Origin: CAVVFX01 sp963747535 | GTDB lineage: Bacteria > Acidobacteriota > Terriglobia > Bryobacterales > Bryobacteraceae | Reading direction: 5' to 3' | Assembly: GCA_963747535.1 (NCBI GenBank) | Contig: CAVVFX010000017.1 | Coordinates: forward strand, 682,001 to 746,000 | DNA: 64,000 bases | Shown: positions 1 through 8,151 of the stretch, one piece after another | Position numbering within the stretch: position 1 is the stretch's first letter | Layout: each line of letters opens with the position of its first letter | Position numbers and translations under genes: made by a program | The notes under the pieces: model-generated | The model's database searches: none | Told to the model about the DNA's origin: nothing | What the model saw: the letters and a program-made list of their open reading frames with translations, nothing else

Positions 1-1
1 C

Positions 2-2035
2 GGAGTAGCCTGCCCGCTCGTTCTGGGACTCCTGTACGGCCAACTTTCCGCCGGCCTGGTGATGAGTCTCGGCGCACTCAACGTATCTTTCTCTGACGGC
101 AAGGATCCCTATCAACAGCGCGCCCGGCGCATGGTGCTCGCCAGTTTCTTCTGTGGCCTGGCAGTCGTGATCGGGTCCCTGACGGGGCGCGACCCCATCG
201 CCGCCACGCTGATCGCCGCATGGTGGGCCTTCGGCGCAGCGATGATGGTCGCGCTCGGCACTACCGCGGGCGATATCGGGACGATCAGCCTGGTAGTCCT
301 GGTGGTCTTCGCCGCGCAACCGATGGAGCCGCACAAGGCGCTGCTCTCCGGCCTGCTGGAATTCAGCGGCGGCTTATTCCAGACTCTGCTCGCCGTCGCG
401 AGCTGGTTCCATCAACGCTATGAGCCGGAACGCCGCGCGCTGGGAACGCTCTATGCCAGCCTGAAACGCATGATCGAGCAGCACGTCGACGCGAGTGAAG
501 CTCCGCCTGCCACCTCGCAAAGCAGCGAAGCGGGGAAAGCGCTGGAGGCGCTCAGCCGGGATTATTCGCTGGAAGGCGAACGCTACCGCTCATTGTTCTC
601 CCAGGCGGAACGGGCGAGGCTCACGATCCTCGCGATCAAACGGCTGCGTGCGCGCCTGCGCCGCGAGGCGGCGGCCGATTCCGCGGCGGTGCTCGACCGG
701 GTGCTGGAAATCGCCGCGCGCGTTTGCGGGGAAGTGAGCCGCCTGCTGCTCCGGGAGGTAGTTTCCATTCACGTCGCGAACGAACTGGACGAGTTGCCCG
801 TGCTTGAAAAAAGCCTTCCCGATGATGCCCGGTTCCTAGTCGCCGCGCTGGCCGGACAGCTTCGCGCGGCAGTATCCCTGGCGTCGCATTCGATCGGCGC
901 GGGACAACGCGCCTTCGAGCGTCAGGAGGCAAGAAAGCCGTTGGCGTTGCGGCTGAGTAGTTCGCTCTCGATCCTGCGCGCCAATCTCTCGCTGCGCTCG
1001 GCGGCGTTTCGCCATGCTCTCCGCCTGGCGGTCTGCATTGCGCTCGGCGTGGCTATCGGGCGCAGTCTTGGATTGGCGCGGCCTTATTGGATCCCGATGA
1101 CCATTGCCATCGTCCTCAAGCCCGACTTCAGCACTACCTTCAGCCGGGGCGCGCTGCGCGCGGCCGGAACCTATGCCGGCCTCATCGTCGCCACGGGACT
1201 GTTCCACGTGATGAATCCGACGGCTGCGCAACAGATCGCGCTGATCGCGGCCTTCACTTTTCTCTTGCGCTGCTTCGGTCCCGCCAATTACGGGATTCTG
1301 ACGGCCGCTGTCAGCGGACTGGTGGTGTTGCTGATCGCGCTGACGGGCGTCGCTCCACAGCAGGTCATCCTGGCGCGCGGAATCAACACGACGATCGGAG
1401 GACTGCTGGCACTGGTCGCGTATGCAGTCTGGCCGACCTGGGAGCGTGCGCAACTTCCGGAAACCATGGCGGCCGTGCTGGATGCCTATCGTCAGTACCT
1501 TCTGGTTTTGACCCGAGCCTACCAGTCCCGGTCGCAATCCCCTGCGGAATTGGAGTCCCTCCGGCTAGCCGCGCGGCTCGCCCGCTCCAACATGGAGGCC
1601 TCCGTCGAACGCTATCGCGCGGAGCCGGGTGCGTCGCACGACGAGATGGAAAGGCTGATGGCGATGCTGGCGAGCTCGCACCGGTTTGTGCATGCGCTCA
1701 TGACCATCGAGGCGGAGCTTGCCGCCAATCCGTCGCGCTCCATCCCGCCGGCCTTCAACCAGTTCTTCGATGCGGTCTTCCGGACCTTGGAGTTGCTGGT
1801 GGCTACTTTGCGGGGGGCGCGTCCTACCGCAATCGAGTTTCCCGATCTGCGCGAGGCCCACACCCAGCTCCTGCAATCCGGCGGCTCCGATTTCACTCTG
1901 CTGGCTACCGAAACGGACCGCATCGCCAATAGCCTGAATACGCTGCGCGAGCAGGTCGTGATGTGGTGCGATGCTACGCAGTCAAAGGCCGACCACGAAA
2001 GACGATGGTCTGCCCCACGACAGGCTACGCCGTAG
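2..2035 (+). CDS. FUSC-family membrane protein (5' end outside window)
   Basis: The reading frame is open from base 2, and the residues before the first ATG at 59 (LLYGQLSAGLV) already read as a membrane helix of the family. The true start is therefore upstream and this entry is partial. FUSC proteins (YccS and aromatic-acid exporter relatives) are inner-membrane proteins with two hydrophobic blocks and a cytoplasmic linker. Here an N-terminal hydrophobic block is followed by a long charged region, then a second hydrophobic block at about 1000-1440 bp that begins RHALRLAVCIALG and ends in the typical VAYAVWPTWER, then a helical tail. The probable role is export of small organic acids or envelope stress relief; the substrate cannot be read. 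The last codons (about 1986-2015) lie inside a degenerate copy of a dispersed hairpin repeat, so the final residues are probably not conserved. Confidence 0.85.
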   Translation, partial: GVACPLVLGLLYGQLSAGLVMSLGALNVSFSDGKDPYQQRARRMVLASFFCGLAVVIGSLTGRDPIAATLIAAWWAFGAAMMVALGTTAGDIGTISLVVLVVFAAQPMEPHKALLSGLLEFSGGLFQTLLAVASWFHQRYEPERRALGTLYASLKRMIEQHVDASEAPPATSQSSEAGKALEALSRDYSLEGERYRSLFSQAERARLTILAIKRLRARLRREAAADSAAVLDRVLEIAARVCGEVSRLLLREVVSIHVANELDELPVLEKSLPDDARFLVAALAGQLRAAVSLASHSIGAGQRAFERQEARKPLALRLSSSLSILRANLSLRSAAFRHALRLAVCIALGVAIGRSLGLARPYWIPMTIAIVLKPDFSTTFSRGALRAAGTYAGLIVATGLFHVMNPTAAQQIALIAAFTFLLRCFGPANYGILTAAVSGLVVLLIALTGVAPQQVILARGINTTIGGLLALVAYAVWPTWERAQLPETMAAVLDAYRQYLLVLTRAYQSRSQSPAELESLRLAARLARSNMEASVERYRAEPGASHDEMERLMAMLASSHRFVHALMTIEAELAANPSRSIPPAFNQFFDAVFRTLELLVATLRGARPTAIEFPDLREAHTQLLQSGGSDFTLLATETDRIANSLNTLREQVVMWCDATQSKADHERRWSAPRQATP
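1986..2015 (-). repeat. degenerate copy of the GGGCAGACCA hairpin repeat
   Basis: The arms are aggccgacca and tggtctgccc around a 10-base loop. In opposite orientation this matches the perfect hairpins at 42409-42438 and 52266-52295, including loop and flanking bases (accacgaaagacgatggtct against accacaaaagacgatggtct). It overlaps the 3' end of the FUSC coding sequence. Confidence 0.75.
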
Positions 2036-2142
2036 CTGTTGTACTATGACGGAAGGACGCCCTCAGATCTCCGTTCTTCCCAGCCTCCCTGCCGAGCTGG
2101 CCTTATCAGGGGCTTACTTCCTCAAGAAGGGCTGGCAGGCGC

Positions 2143-3537
2143 ATGGCTTCGAAAAGCACCTTAAAATCGGGCATTTTGTCTCCTATCCAAACCCTCGGAC
2201 AATCGATTGCAAATGTGGCTCCCACCGCGACCCCGGCGATGATCCTCAGCCAGGTCTTCGCCCTCAGCGGCAACGGTACCTGGCTCGCCTATCTGATTGC
2301 TACGCTCGGCGTCGCTCTGGTTGCGGCCAACATCAACCAGTTTGCCCGTAACTCCGCGTCGCCGGGCTCACTTTACAGCTTCACCGCGGACGTGCTGCCC
2401 TCTTTCTGGAGCAGTATCAGCGCCTGGTCGCTGGTGATCGCCTACATTTGCACGGCGACCGCACTGACCGGCGGACTTACTTCCTACGCGAACGTCTTTC
2501 TGCGAGACCTGGGCTGGCCAACCGTTTCTCCCGCGCTCCTCACGCTGATCGCCCTGTGCGCCGCCGGGACACTGGCCTATCGCGATGTCAGTATCTCGGC
2601 CCGCCTGATGCTCGTTCTCGAGGGCATCGCGGTCGTCATCATTTTCGCCATCATGGGCTGCACGCTCTACTTGCATGGCTTCAAACCGGACCACGATCAG
2701 GTGGTGCTTCACGGCGCCACGGGAAGTACGGTCCGGCTGGGACTGGTACTGGCAATCTTCAGCTTCGTCGGATTCGAGAGTGCGTCCTCGCTCGGCGCAG
2801 AGGCACGCAATCCCTTGCGCAGCGTTCCCCGGGCGGTCATGCTCAGCGCCGTCTGTTCCGGCATTTTCTTCATCGCCTGTTCTTATATCGAAGTCCTGGG
2901 TTTCCGGGGTGAATCCCAGGCCCTGGACAAGAGCGTCGCTCCCCTGAACGTCCTGGCGCTGAGAGCCGGCCTGCCCCTTCTCGGCACACTCATCGATATC
3001 AGCGCCGTCATCAGCTTCTTCTCCTGTGGTCTGGCCTGTATCACCGCGGCGGCCCGCGTGCTCTTCGATATGGGCCGCAAAGGCGATCTGCACCAGACCT
3101 TTGGGGACGCTCACAGCGCCAATCGAACGCCCCACCGGGCCGTGGTTCTGGCGACCGTATCCGCGGTGGTTCCCGGCATCCTGCTAGCGTGGCGTGGTGT
3201 ACCAGGCTTCGATATCAACGGCTGGCTTGGTACGCTCGCGACCTTTGGATTCCTGGTCGCCTATATCCTGGTCTGCGCGGCCGCGCCCTTCTATCTTCGC
3301 TCTCGCCGGGAACTCACGGCGCCGTCGATCGCTATCTCAATCGCCGCCATCGGAGTCATGTCGTTGGCGTTCGAGGGAAGCTTGTATCCCGTACCGGCCG
3401 CTCCGTACTCCTGGCTTCCTTACATCTTTGCTTTGCTTCTCGCTGCAGGAGTGGCGTCTTCTCTCACGTTCCGTTCCCGCACCGCGCGACTTCCCGTCCC
3501 GCCGGCCTACCCGCAACCCGAGTCGGATTTCGCATGA
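2143..3537 (+). CDS. APC-superfamily amino acid/amine permease
   Basis: This 464-residue, very hydrophobic protein has about twelve predicted membrane segments. The N-terminal region SIANVAPTATPAMIL is the first-helix signature of APC transporters, and the region around FSFVGFESASSLGAEARNP is the conserved helix-6 unwound segment (GFE-x5-EA-x-NP) that forms the substrate site. It lies 31 bp upstream of a copper amine oxidase on the same strand, so uptake of a primary amine or amino acid that feeds the oxidase is a reasonable inference. The ATG at 2143 puts a short polar N-terminus before the first helix. Substrate specificity is not readable from sequence alone. Confidence 0.85.
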   Translation: MASKSTLKSGILSPIQTLGQSIANVAPTATPAMILSQVFALSGNGTWLAYLIATLGVALVAANINQFARNSASPGSLYSFTADVLPSFWSSISAWSLVIAYICTATALTGGLTSYANVFLRDLGWPTVSPALLTLIALCAAGTLAYRDVSISARLMLVLEGIAVVIIFAIMGCTLYLHGFKPDHDQVVLHGATGSTVRLGLVLAIFSFVGFESASSLGAEARNPLRSVPRAVMLSAVCSGIFFIACSYIEVLGFRGESQALDKSVAPLNVLALRAGLPLLGTLIDISAVISFFSCGLACITAAARVLFDMGRKGDLHQTFGDAHSANRTPHRAVVLATVSAVVPGILLAWRGVPGFDINGWLGTLATFGFLVAYILVCAAAPFYLRSRRELTAPSIAISIAAIGVMSLAFEGSLYPVPAAPYSWLPYIFALLLAAGVASSLTFRSRTARLPVPPAYPQPESDFA

Positions 3538-3568
3538 TCGTTGCCACACTCTAAAGGAGAATTTCCCG

Positions 3569-5500
3569 ATGGACCGCCATCCTCTCGAACCGTTGACAGA
3601 GACCGAAGTCAGGCACGCGGTGGATTTGCTGCGTTCGATCCCCACCTGGACGTCGCAAACTCGCATTATCAGCGTGATGTTAAAAGAGCCTCCCAAGAGC
3701 GCCGTCTACGCCTGGCCCGCGACGCCGGTGTCGCAGCGCTGTGCCACGGCCGTATTGATGGACAACGGTACCAATCGCGCGGCGACGGTCACGCTCGACC
3801 TTACCGCCAATTCCGTAGTGCGGATTCAACCCGCACCGGAGGGAGCGCAGCCGACTCTATCGGCCGACGAGCAGGTCGAATGTGAACAGGCTGTTCGAGC
3901 CGACAAAGAGTTTCGCGCCGCGCTCGAAAAGCGCTACGGGATTCAAGACACGTCCCTCGTAATGGTCGATATTTGGAGCGCCGGCTACTATGGCGGAGAC
4001 GATCACGATGGCGGCCAGCGTCTCACCCGTCCGCTCTGCTTCCTTCGCTCCGACCCAACCGACAACGGCTATGCCCACCCGATCGAAGGCATCCGGCCGG
4101 TGGTGGACTTGAACCTGATGAGAGTCGTGCGCATCGAAGAATACGGCACGTGGCCGATTCCTCCCGAGCCCGGCAATTACTCTCCCGATCGCGTGGGTCC
4201 ATTGCGCAACGGTGTCCGGCCGCTCGTGATTACTCAGCCCGAAGGCCCCAGCTTCACGCTGCAGGATCATCGGATGAGCTGGCAAAACTGGAGCTTCGTG
4301 ATCGGGTTCAATGCGCGCGAGGGCCTGACGCTACACCAGGTCCGCTACGCCGACGGCGGCCGGGAACGTAGCATTCTCTATCGGGCATCCCTCACCGAAA
4401 TGGTAGTCCCTTACGGCGATCCCCGCCCTACGCAGGCGCGCAAGAATGCGTTCGACGTGGGCGAATACGGGATGGGAATGTGCGCCAACAGCCTCCAGTT
4501 GGGTTGCGACTGCCTGGGAGACATTGCCTATCTGGACGCGCATCTATGCGACAGCCGTGGCCGTTCGCTCACCATTCCCAATGCCATCTGCATTCACGAG
4601 GAAGACTACGGCATCCTGTGGAAGCATACCGACAGGCGCCTGCAAAACCACCCGGAAGTGCGGCGTTCCCGGCGCCTGGTGGTCTCCTCGATTTCGACCG
4701 TGGAGAACTATGAGTACGGATTCTTCTGGTATTTCTATCAGGATGGAAACATCGAGTTTCAGGTCAAGCTGACGGGCATTCTGTCGTTGGGCGCGGCGCA
4801 TCCCGGCGAGCAACTTCCCCACGGAGCCATGGTAGCCCCGCAACTCTACGCCCCCAATCACCAGCACTTCTTCAACATGCGCCTCGATTTCGACCTTGAC
4901 GACCAACGCAACACCATCCAGCAGGTCGATGTCGTGGCGGATCCGGTGGATGAGCTCAATCCTTTCGGCAACGCGTTTCGCGCGAAAGCTACCCCGCTGC
5001 TGACTGAAACGCAGGCGTGCGCCAACGTCAATATCGAAACGGCGCGCAGTTGGAGAATCACCAATCCTTCGCAAAAGAATCGTCTGGGCGAACCGGTCGC
5101 CTACAAATTCATCCCGGGAGACAACGCCGTTCCCTTCGCTTCTCCCGATGCCTGGTGGCGCAAACGGGCCCGCTTCGTCGACCACCATGTCTGGGTTACG
5201 CCGTTCGACGAAGCCGAAAACTTCGCCGCCGGCGACTTTCCCAACCAGAGCCTGGCCGATCACGGTTTATCGACCTGGGTGAAAGCCGGCCGCCCGATCG
5301 AAAATACCGATGTGGTTCTTTGGTACACCTTCGGCCACACCCACATTCCTCGCGCGGAAGACTACCCGGTGATGCCGGCGGCTTACATCGGCTTTCTGCT
5401 GAAGCCCAACGGATTTTTCGACCGCAACCCAGCCAACGATCTTCCCCCCTCGGCTCCGAAAGCTACGACCAGTAACGGCAAGAAATGTTCTCATTGCTAG
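3569..5500 (+). CDS. copper-containing primary-amine oxidase
   Basis: This 643-residue enzyme oxidises primary amines to aldehydes with release of ammonia and hydrogen peroxide, using Cu(II) and a topaquinone made from its own tyrosine. The topaquinone motif N-Y-E-Y is at residues 380-383 (Tyr381). The catalytic base motif FDVGEYG has Asp296, and the copper ligands His431, His433 (NHQHF) and His592 (FGHTHIP) are all present. Their spacing is almost identical to the soluble Arthrobacter enzyme as I recall it. There is no signal peptide, so it is probably cytosolic. The ATG at 3569 is chosen because an AAAGGAG box lies 9-15 bases upstream; the frame is open further up, but only as a shadow inside the permease gene. 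The protein ends KKCSHC, an unusual CxxC tail. Confidence 0.95.
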   Translation: MDRHPLEPLTETEVRHAVDLLRSIPTWTSQTRIISVMLKEPPKSAVYAWPATPVSQRCATAVLMDNGTNRAATVTLDLTANSVVRIQPAPEGAQPTLSADEQVECEQAVRADKEFRAALEKRYGIQDTSLVMVDIWSAGYYGGDDHDGGQRLTRPLCFLRSDPTDNGYAHPIEGIRPVVDLNLMRVVRIEEYGTWPIPPEPGNYSPDRVGPLRNGVRPLVITQPEGPSFTLQDHRMSWQNWSFVIGFNAREGLTLHQVRYADGGRERSILYRASLTEMVVPYGDPRPTQARKNAFDVGEYGMGMCANSLQLGCDCLGDIAYLDAHLCDSRGRSLTIPNAICIHEEDYGILWKHTDRRLQNHPEVRRSRRLVVSSISTVENYEYGFFWYFYQDGNIEFQVKLTGILSLGAAHPGEQLPHGAMVAPQLYAPNHQHFFNMRLDFDLDDQRNTIQQVDVVADPVDELNPFGNAFRAKATPLLTETQACANVNIETARSWRITNPSQKNRLGEPVAYKFIPGDNAVPFASPDAWWRKRARFVDHHVWVTPFDEAENFAAGDFPNQSLADHGLSTWVKAGRPIENTDVVLWYTFGHTHIPRAEDYPVMPAAYIGFLLKPNGFFDRNPANDLPPSAPKATTSNGKKCSHC

Positions 5501-5780
5501 TCTAGCTGTCTGATCTAAGTCAGAACTTTTCGGTCACCTGACCCAACACCACCGAACTGACCCACTACCAAGACATTGGACATAAGCAGATTCCAGCAGT
5601 CCAGGCCCAATATTTCATGACCGCTCCCGCGCCTCATCTGAGAGAGCCCTCGTTCGGTCTTTTGGCCGGTATAAAGCGACTTCACGGGAGTGATTCGCCC
5701 GAGATCGTCCGCTTCTGCCGGTTTCCAAGTGGCGACCACTCTTTCTGAAACCCGCCTCCGGGCGCGCTGGACACTGGGCA
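5501..5780. other. intergenic region without supported gene
   Basis: A minus-strand open frame of 92 codons (5515-5793) is present but has no recognisable motif, and its start lies in the methyltransferase promoter. I see no RNA gene or transposase remnant that I can defend. Confidence 0.5.
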
Positions 5781-5809
5781 TTGAATTCGGCACGCGCTTT
5801 TCGTATAAT
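5781..5809 (+). promoter_or_regulatory. sigma70-type promoter of the methyltransferase gene
   Basis: A -35 box TTGAAT (5781-5786) and a perfect -10 box TATAAT (5804-5809) are separated by 17 bases. Transcription would start near 5816. That places the ATG at 5847, preceded by GGAGG at 5837-5841, in a normal leader and rules out starts further upstream. Confidence 0.8.
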
Positions 5810-5846
5810 CTTCAGCCAAATCCCCGAACTCGGGGTGGAGGGAACA

Positions 5847-6917
5847 ATGGCTACTCAAGGTAGAGCCTTAGAATTCGACCAATCGAAGCTCAATGCCTTC
5901 ATGGAGAAGGCAGTGATGGACATGGGTGCCGCCATGCACGCGACCCTGGTTGTGGTCGGCGACAAACTGGGACTGTACAAAGCGATGGCGGATGGGGGCT
6001 GGCTGACGTCTGCGGAACTGGCGGCCAGGACCACGACAACTGAGCGCTATGTACGCGAGTGGTTGAATGCCAACGCGGCCAGCGGATACGTCGTGTACGA
6101 TCCGGAAACAAAGCGATATCAGTTACCGCCCGAGCAGGCCTTTGCGCTCACCGTGCAGGACCTCCCGGGAGCTTTTCACATCATCTCATCGTGTTTCAAG
6201 GATGAACCTAAGATCACGCAGGCCTTTCGTACGGGCGAAGGGGTCGGCTGGCACGAACACGATGCCAATCTGTTCTTTGGCACCGAGCGTTTTTTTCGCC
6301 CGAACTACGAAAACAACCTGTTGAGTTCCTGGCTTCCAGCCCTGGACGGCGCGTGCGCGAAACTGTCGGAGGGCGCGGCTGTTGCCGATGTGGGCTGCGG
6401 CCACGGCGCCTCCACGCTGCTGATGGCCAAGGCCTATCCGAAATCACGCTTCTACGGCTTCGACTATCACAGTGGATCCATTGAGTACGCGCGCCATGTC
6501 GCGGGGCGTGACGGCCTGCTGGACCAAATCACCTTCGAGGTGGCGAGTTCGAAGAGTTATCCGAAAAACGACGGCTACGAGTTGGTCACGTTCTTCGATT
6601 GCCTGCACGACATGGGCGATCCGACCGGAGCGGCAGCGCACGTCTTGTCGACCCTGAAACCGGATGGATCGTGGATGATCGTGGAACCATTCGCCAATGA
6701 CCGGCCCGAGGAAAATCATAATCCCATAGGCCGGATTTACTATTCCGCCTCGACCATGATCTGCACGCCTGCATCCTTAGCGCAGGAGGTTGGGGCAGCA
6801 CTTGGTGCGCAGGCCGGGGAGGAGCGCATCCATAGCGTCGTGACCGCCGCCGGCTTTACCCGATTCCGCCGCGCCGCGCAAACGCCATTCAATCTCGTGT
6901 TTGAAGCCCGGCCGTAA
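5847..6917 (+). CDS. class I SAM-dependent methyltransferase with N-terminal winged helix
   Basis: The protein has 356 residues. The N-terminal third (about residues 15-90) reads as a winged-helix dimerisation domain of the type seen in Rv2258c-like and O-methyltransferases (helix LGLYKAMADGG, then LTSAELAARTTTTERYVREWL). The Rossmann methyltransferase domain begins at about residue 178 with the SAM-binding glycine motif VADVGCGHGAS, followed by an acidic strand end (FYGFDY) and the motif FFDCLHDMGDP. The C-terminus has a typical GFTRFRRAAQTPFNLVFE strand pattern. The substrate is unknown. It stands alone with its own promoter. The start is fixed by the promoter and a Shine-Dalgarno sequence 5 bases upstream. 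Confidence 0.88.
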   Translation: MATQGRALEFDQSKLNAFMEKAVMDMGAAMHATLVVVGDKLGLYKAMADGGWLTSAELAARTTTTERYVREWLNANAASGYVVYDPETKRYQLPPEQAFALTVQDLPGAFHIISSCFKDEPKITQAFRTGEGVGWHEHDANLFFGTERFFRPNYENNLLSSWLPALDGACAKLSEGAAVADVGCGHGASTLLMAKAYPKSRFYGFDYHSGSIEYARHVAGRDGLLDQITFEVASSKSYPKNDGYELVTFFDCLHDMGDPTGAAAHVLSTLKPDGSWMIVEPFANDRPEENHNPIGRIYYSASTMICTPASLAQEVGAALGAQAGEERIHSVVTAAGFTRFRRAAQTPFNLVFEARP

Positions 6918-7223
6918 AGAGCGAATCAAGGTGTGCTGTCTCGCGCCGAGGTGGGTGGCCTGCCGCCGGATTCGGGTCGGGCCTGTCACGCACTGCCCGG
7001 AGCGAACCCGACGCTATCAACGAATGTATCCAGTTAGGGGTCTGTTGTTTCAATTGAATTGCATCCCCTCCCTCGAGGCCCAGTTCAACCTATATTTCCC
7101 ATCTCCTCAATATCTTCCAGCCCATCGAGAACGTTTTCGCCGACCTCTGTGCTATGACTGGTCTAGATTGTGATTGGCGTGCCTGCCTCACGATCCCCCG
7201 GCCGACATCCTGGGAATCAAATC
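6918..7223. other. intergenic region without supported gene
   Basis: About 300 bases between the methyltransferase and the STGP-family gene. It contains a short palindrome (ttcaattgaa near 7050) but no convincing coding frame, tRNA or terminator. Confidence 0.5.
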
Positions 7224-7250
7224 GCGAACCCATAACAGTTATGGGCTCGC
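7224..7250. promoter_or_regulatory. 13-bp-arm palindrome in the leader of the STGP-family gene
   Basis: The arms gcgaacccataac and gttatgggctcgc flank a single central base, with one mismatch in 13. It ends 18 bases before the ATG at 7269 and directly abuts the GAGGAG ribosome-binding site (7253-7258). It could be an operator for a dimeric regulator, or an RNA hairpin that controls ribosome access. Confidence 0.6.
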
Positions 7251-7268
7251 CAGAGGAGAACTACGCCC

Positions 7269-7934
7269 ATGGCCACGCTAGCCCAAATTGAAGCTAACCG
7301 CCGCAATGCCGAGAGATCTACCGGACCCCAGACGACGGAAGGCAAAGCCCGATCCTGCCGCAACCGTCTTTCCCACGGTTTCACCAGTTCCGTGCTCTTC
7401 ATCGCCGGCGAAGAACGCGAGCAATTCAACCTGCTCCTCGCCGACCTCCACAACGAATTTCAGCCCGCCACTGCCTCCGAGCAGATCCTCCTCGAGAAAA
7501 TGGCTCAGAATCAGTGGTTGAGCTTACGGGCCTGGCGCCTTCAGTCCGTCGCCCTGAATGCTCCCGCCGCCCCTGGCTACATGCCCCCGGACCTGGGCCT
7601 GCTCATCCGTTACCACCAGTCCTCCGATCGGGGTTTCTACAAGGCCCGAACCGAGCTTGTAAATGCCCAGAAAGAAAGACGAAAGTCGGAAATTGGGTTC
7701 GAATCGCAAAACGACGGTCAGCCTGCCGCCGAAACTCCTGACCCGATCCCAAACCCGCCTGAACCACCCCCGGAAACCACCGCCATGCCCGAACTCTCGA
7801 TCCCTGAACCACCCAAATGGACTGATTTCGAGTCCCTTGACGACCAACTGAATGCCTTGACGTATGGCCCCGACGGAGAAATGACGAAAAGGCTGATTGA
7901 CGAGCTCAGAGCCGCCGGAAAGCTGCCAAAATAG
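7269..7934 (+). CDS. STGPxTxxGK-family protein, function unknown (copy 1)
   Basis: This is a 221-residue soluble protein. The N-terminus has the block NRRNAERSTGPQTTEGKA followed by NRLSHGFT. The middle is acidic and helical (GEEREQFNLLLADLH) with a tryptophan-rich stretch (QNQWLSLRAWRLQ). The C-terminal third is proline-rich (about residues 160-185) and ends in a short helical tail. A second copy lies at 49011-49646 and shares the first about 100 residues, including STGPxTxxGKA, N-x-L-x-HG-x-T, the GE-D/E helix and W-x-L. I recall this block as a multi-copy hypothetical family in Solibacter-like and planctomycete genomes, but no function is known to me. The basic N-terminal block could bind nucleic acid. 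A palindrome precedes the gene. Confidence 0.75.
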   Translation: MATLAQIEANRRNAERSTGPQTTEGKARSCRNRLSHGFTSSVLFIAGEEREQFNLLLADLHNEFQPATASEQILLEKMAQNQWLSLRAWRLQSVALNAPAAPGYMPPDLGLLIRYHQSSDRGFYKARTELVNAQKERRKSEIGFESQNDGQPAAETPDPIPNPPEPPPETTAMPELSIPEPPKWTDFESLDDQLNALTYGPDGEMTKRLIDELRAAGKLPK

Positions 7935-8151
7935 TCGCGAATCCTGCGCGGGCCCCGTCTCTACGCCACTCGTGTCGGTCGCTGACCGGCCTGAAGGAGA
8001 ATCTCGAGACCGATGCAACTATATATAGAAGGAAGTTTCCACCGCAACTCCCCGAGCGTTACCATGTAGGTTCGTCTTGATACACGCAATGTCTGCCCAA
8101 ATACCGAGCGCTCGCGGACAATCGACCCCTAAAGCGCCGCGCAACGTCCCT

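Noticed and set aside
836..1537. 233-codon minus-strand open frame
   Set aside because: Antisense to the FUSC gene; Gln/Arg-rich shadow composition.
3194..3568. Longer N-terminus for the amine oxidase
   Set aside because: The extra 125 residues overlap the permease frame and are not membrane or domain-like; the ATG at 3569 has a good Shine-Dalgarno and gives catalytic numbering in line with known enzymes.
5515..5793. 92-codon minus-strand open frame in the gap before the methyltransferase
   Set aside because: No motif, and its start lies inside a strong plus-strand promoter.
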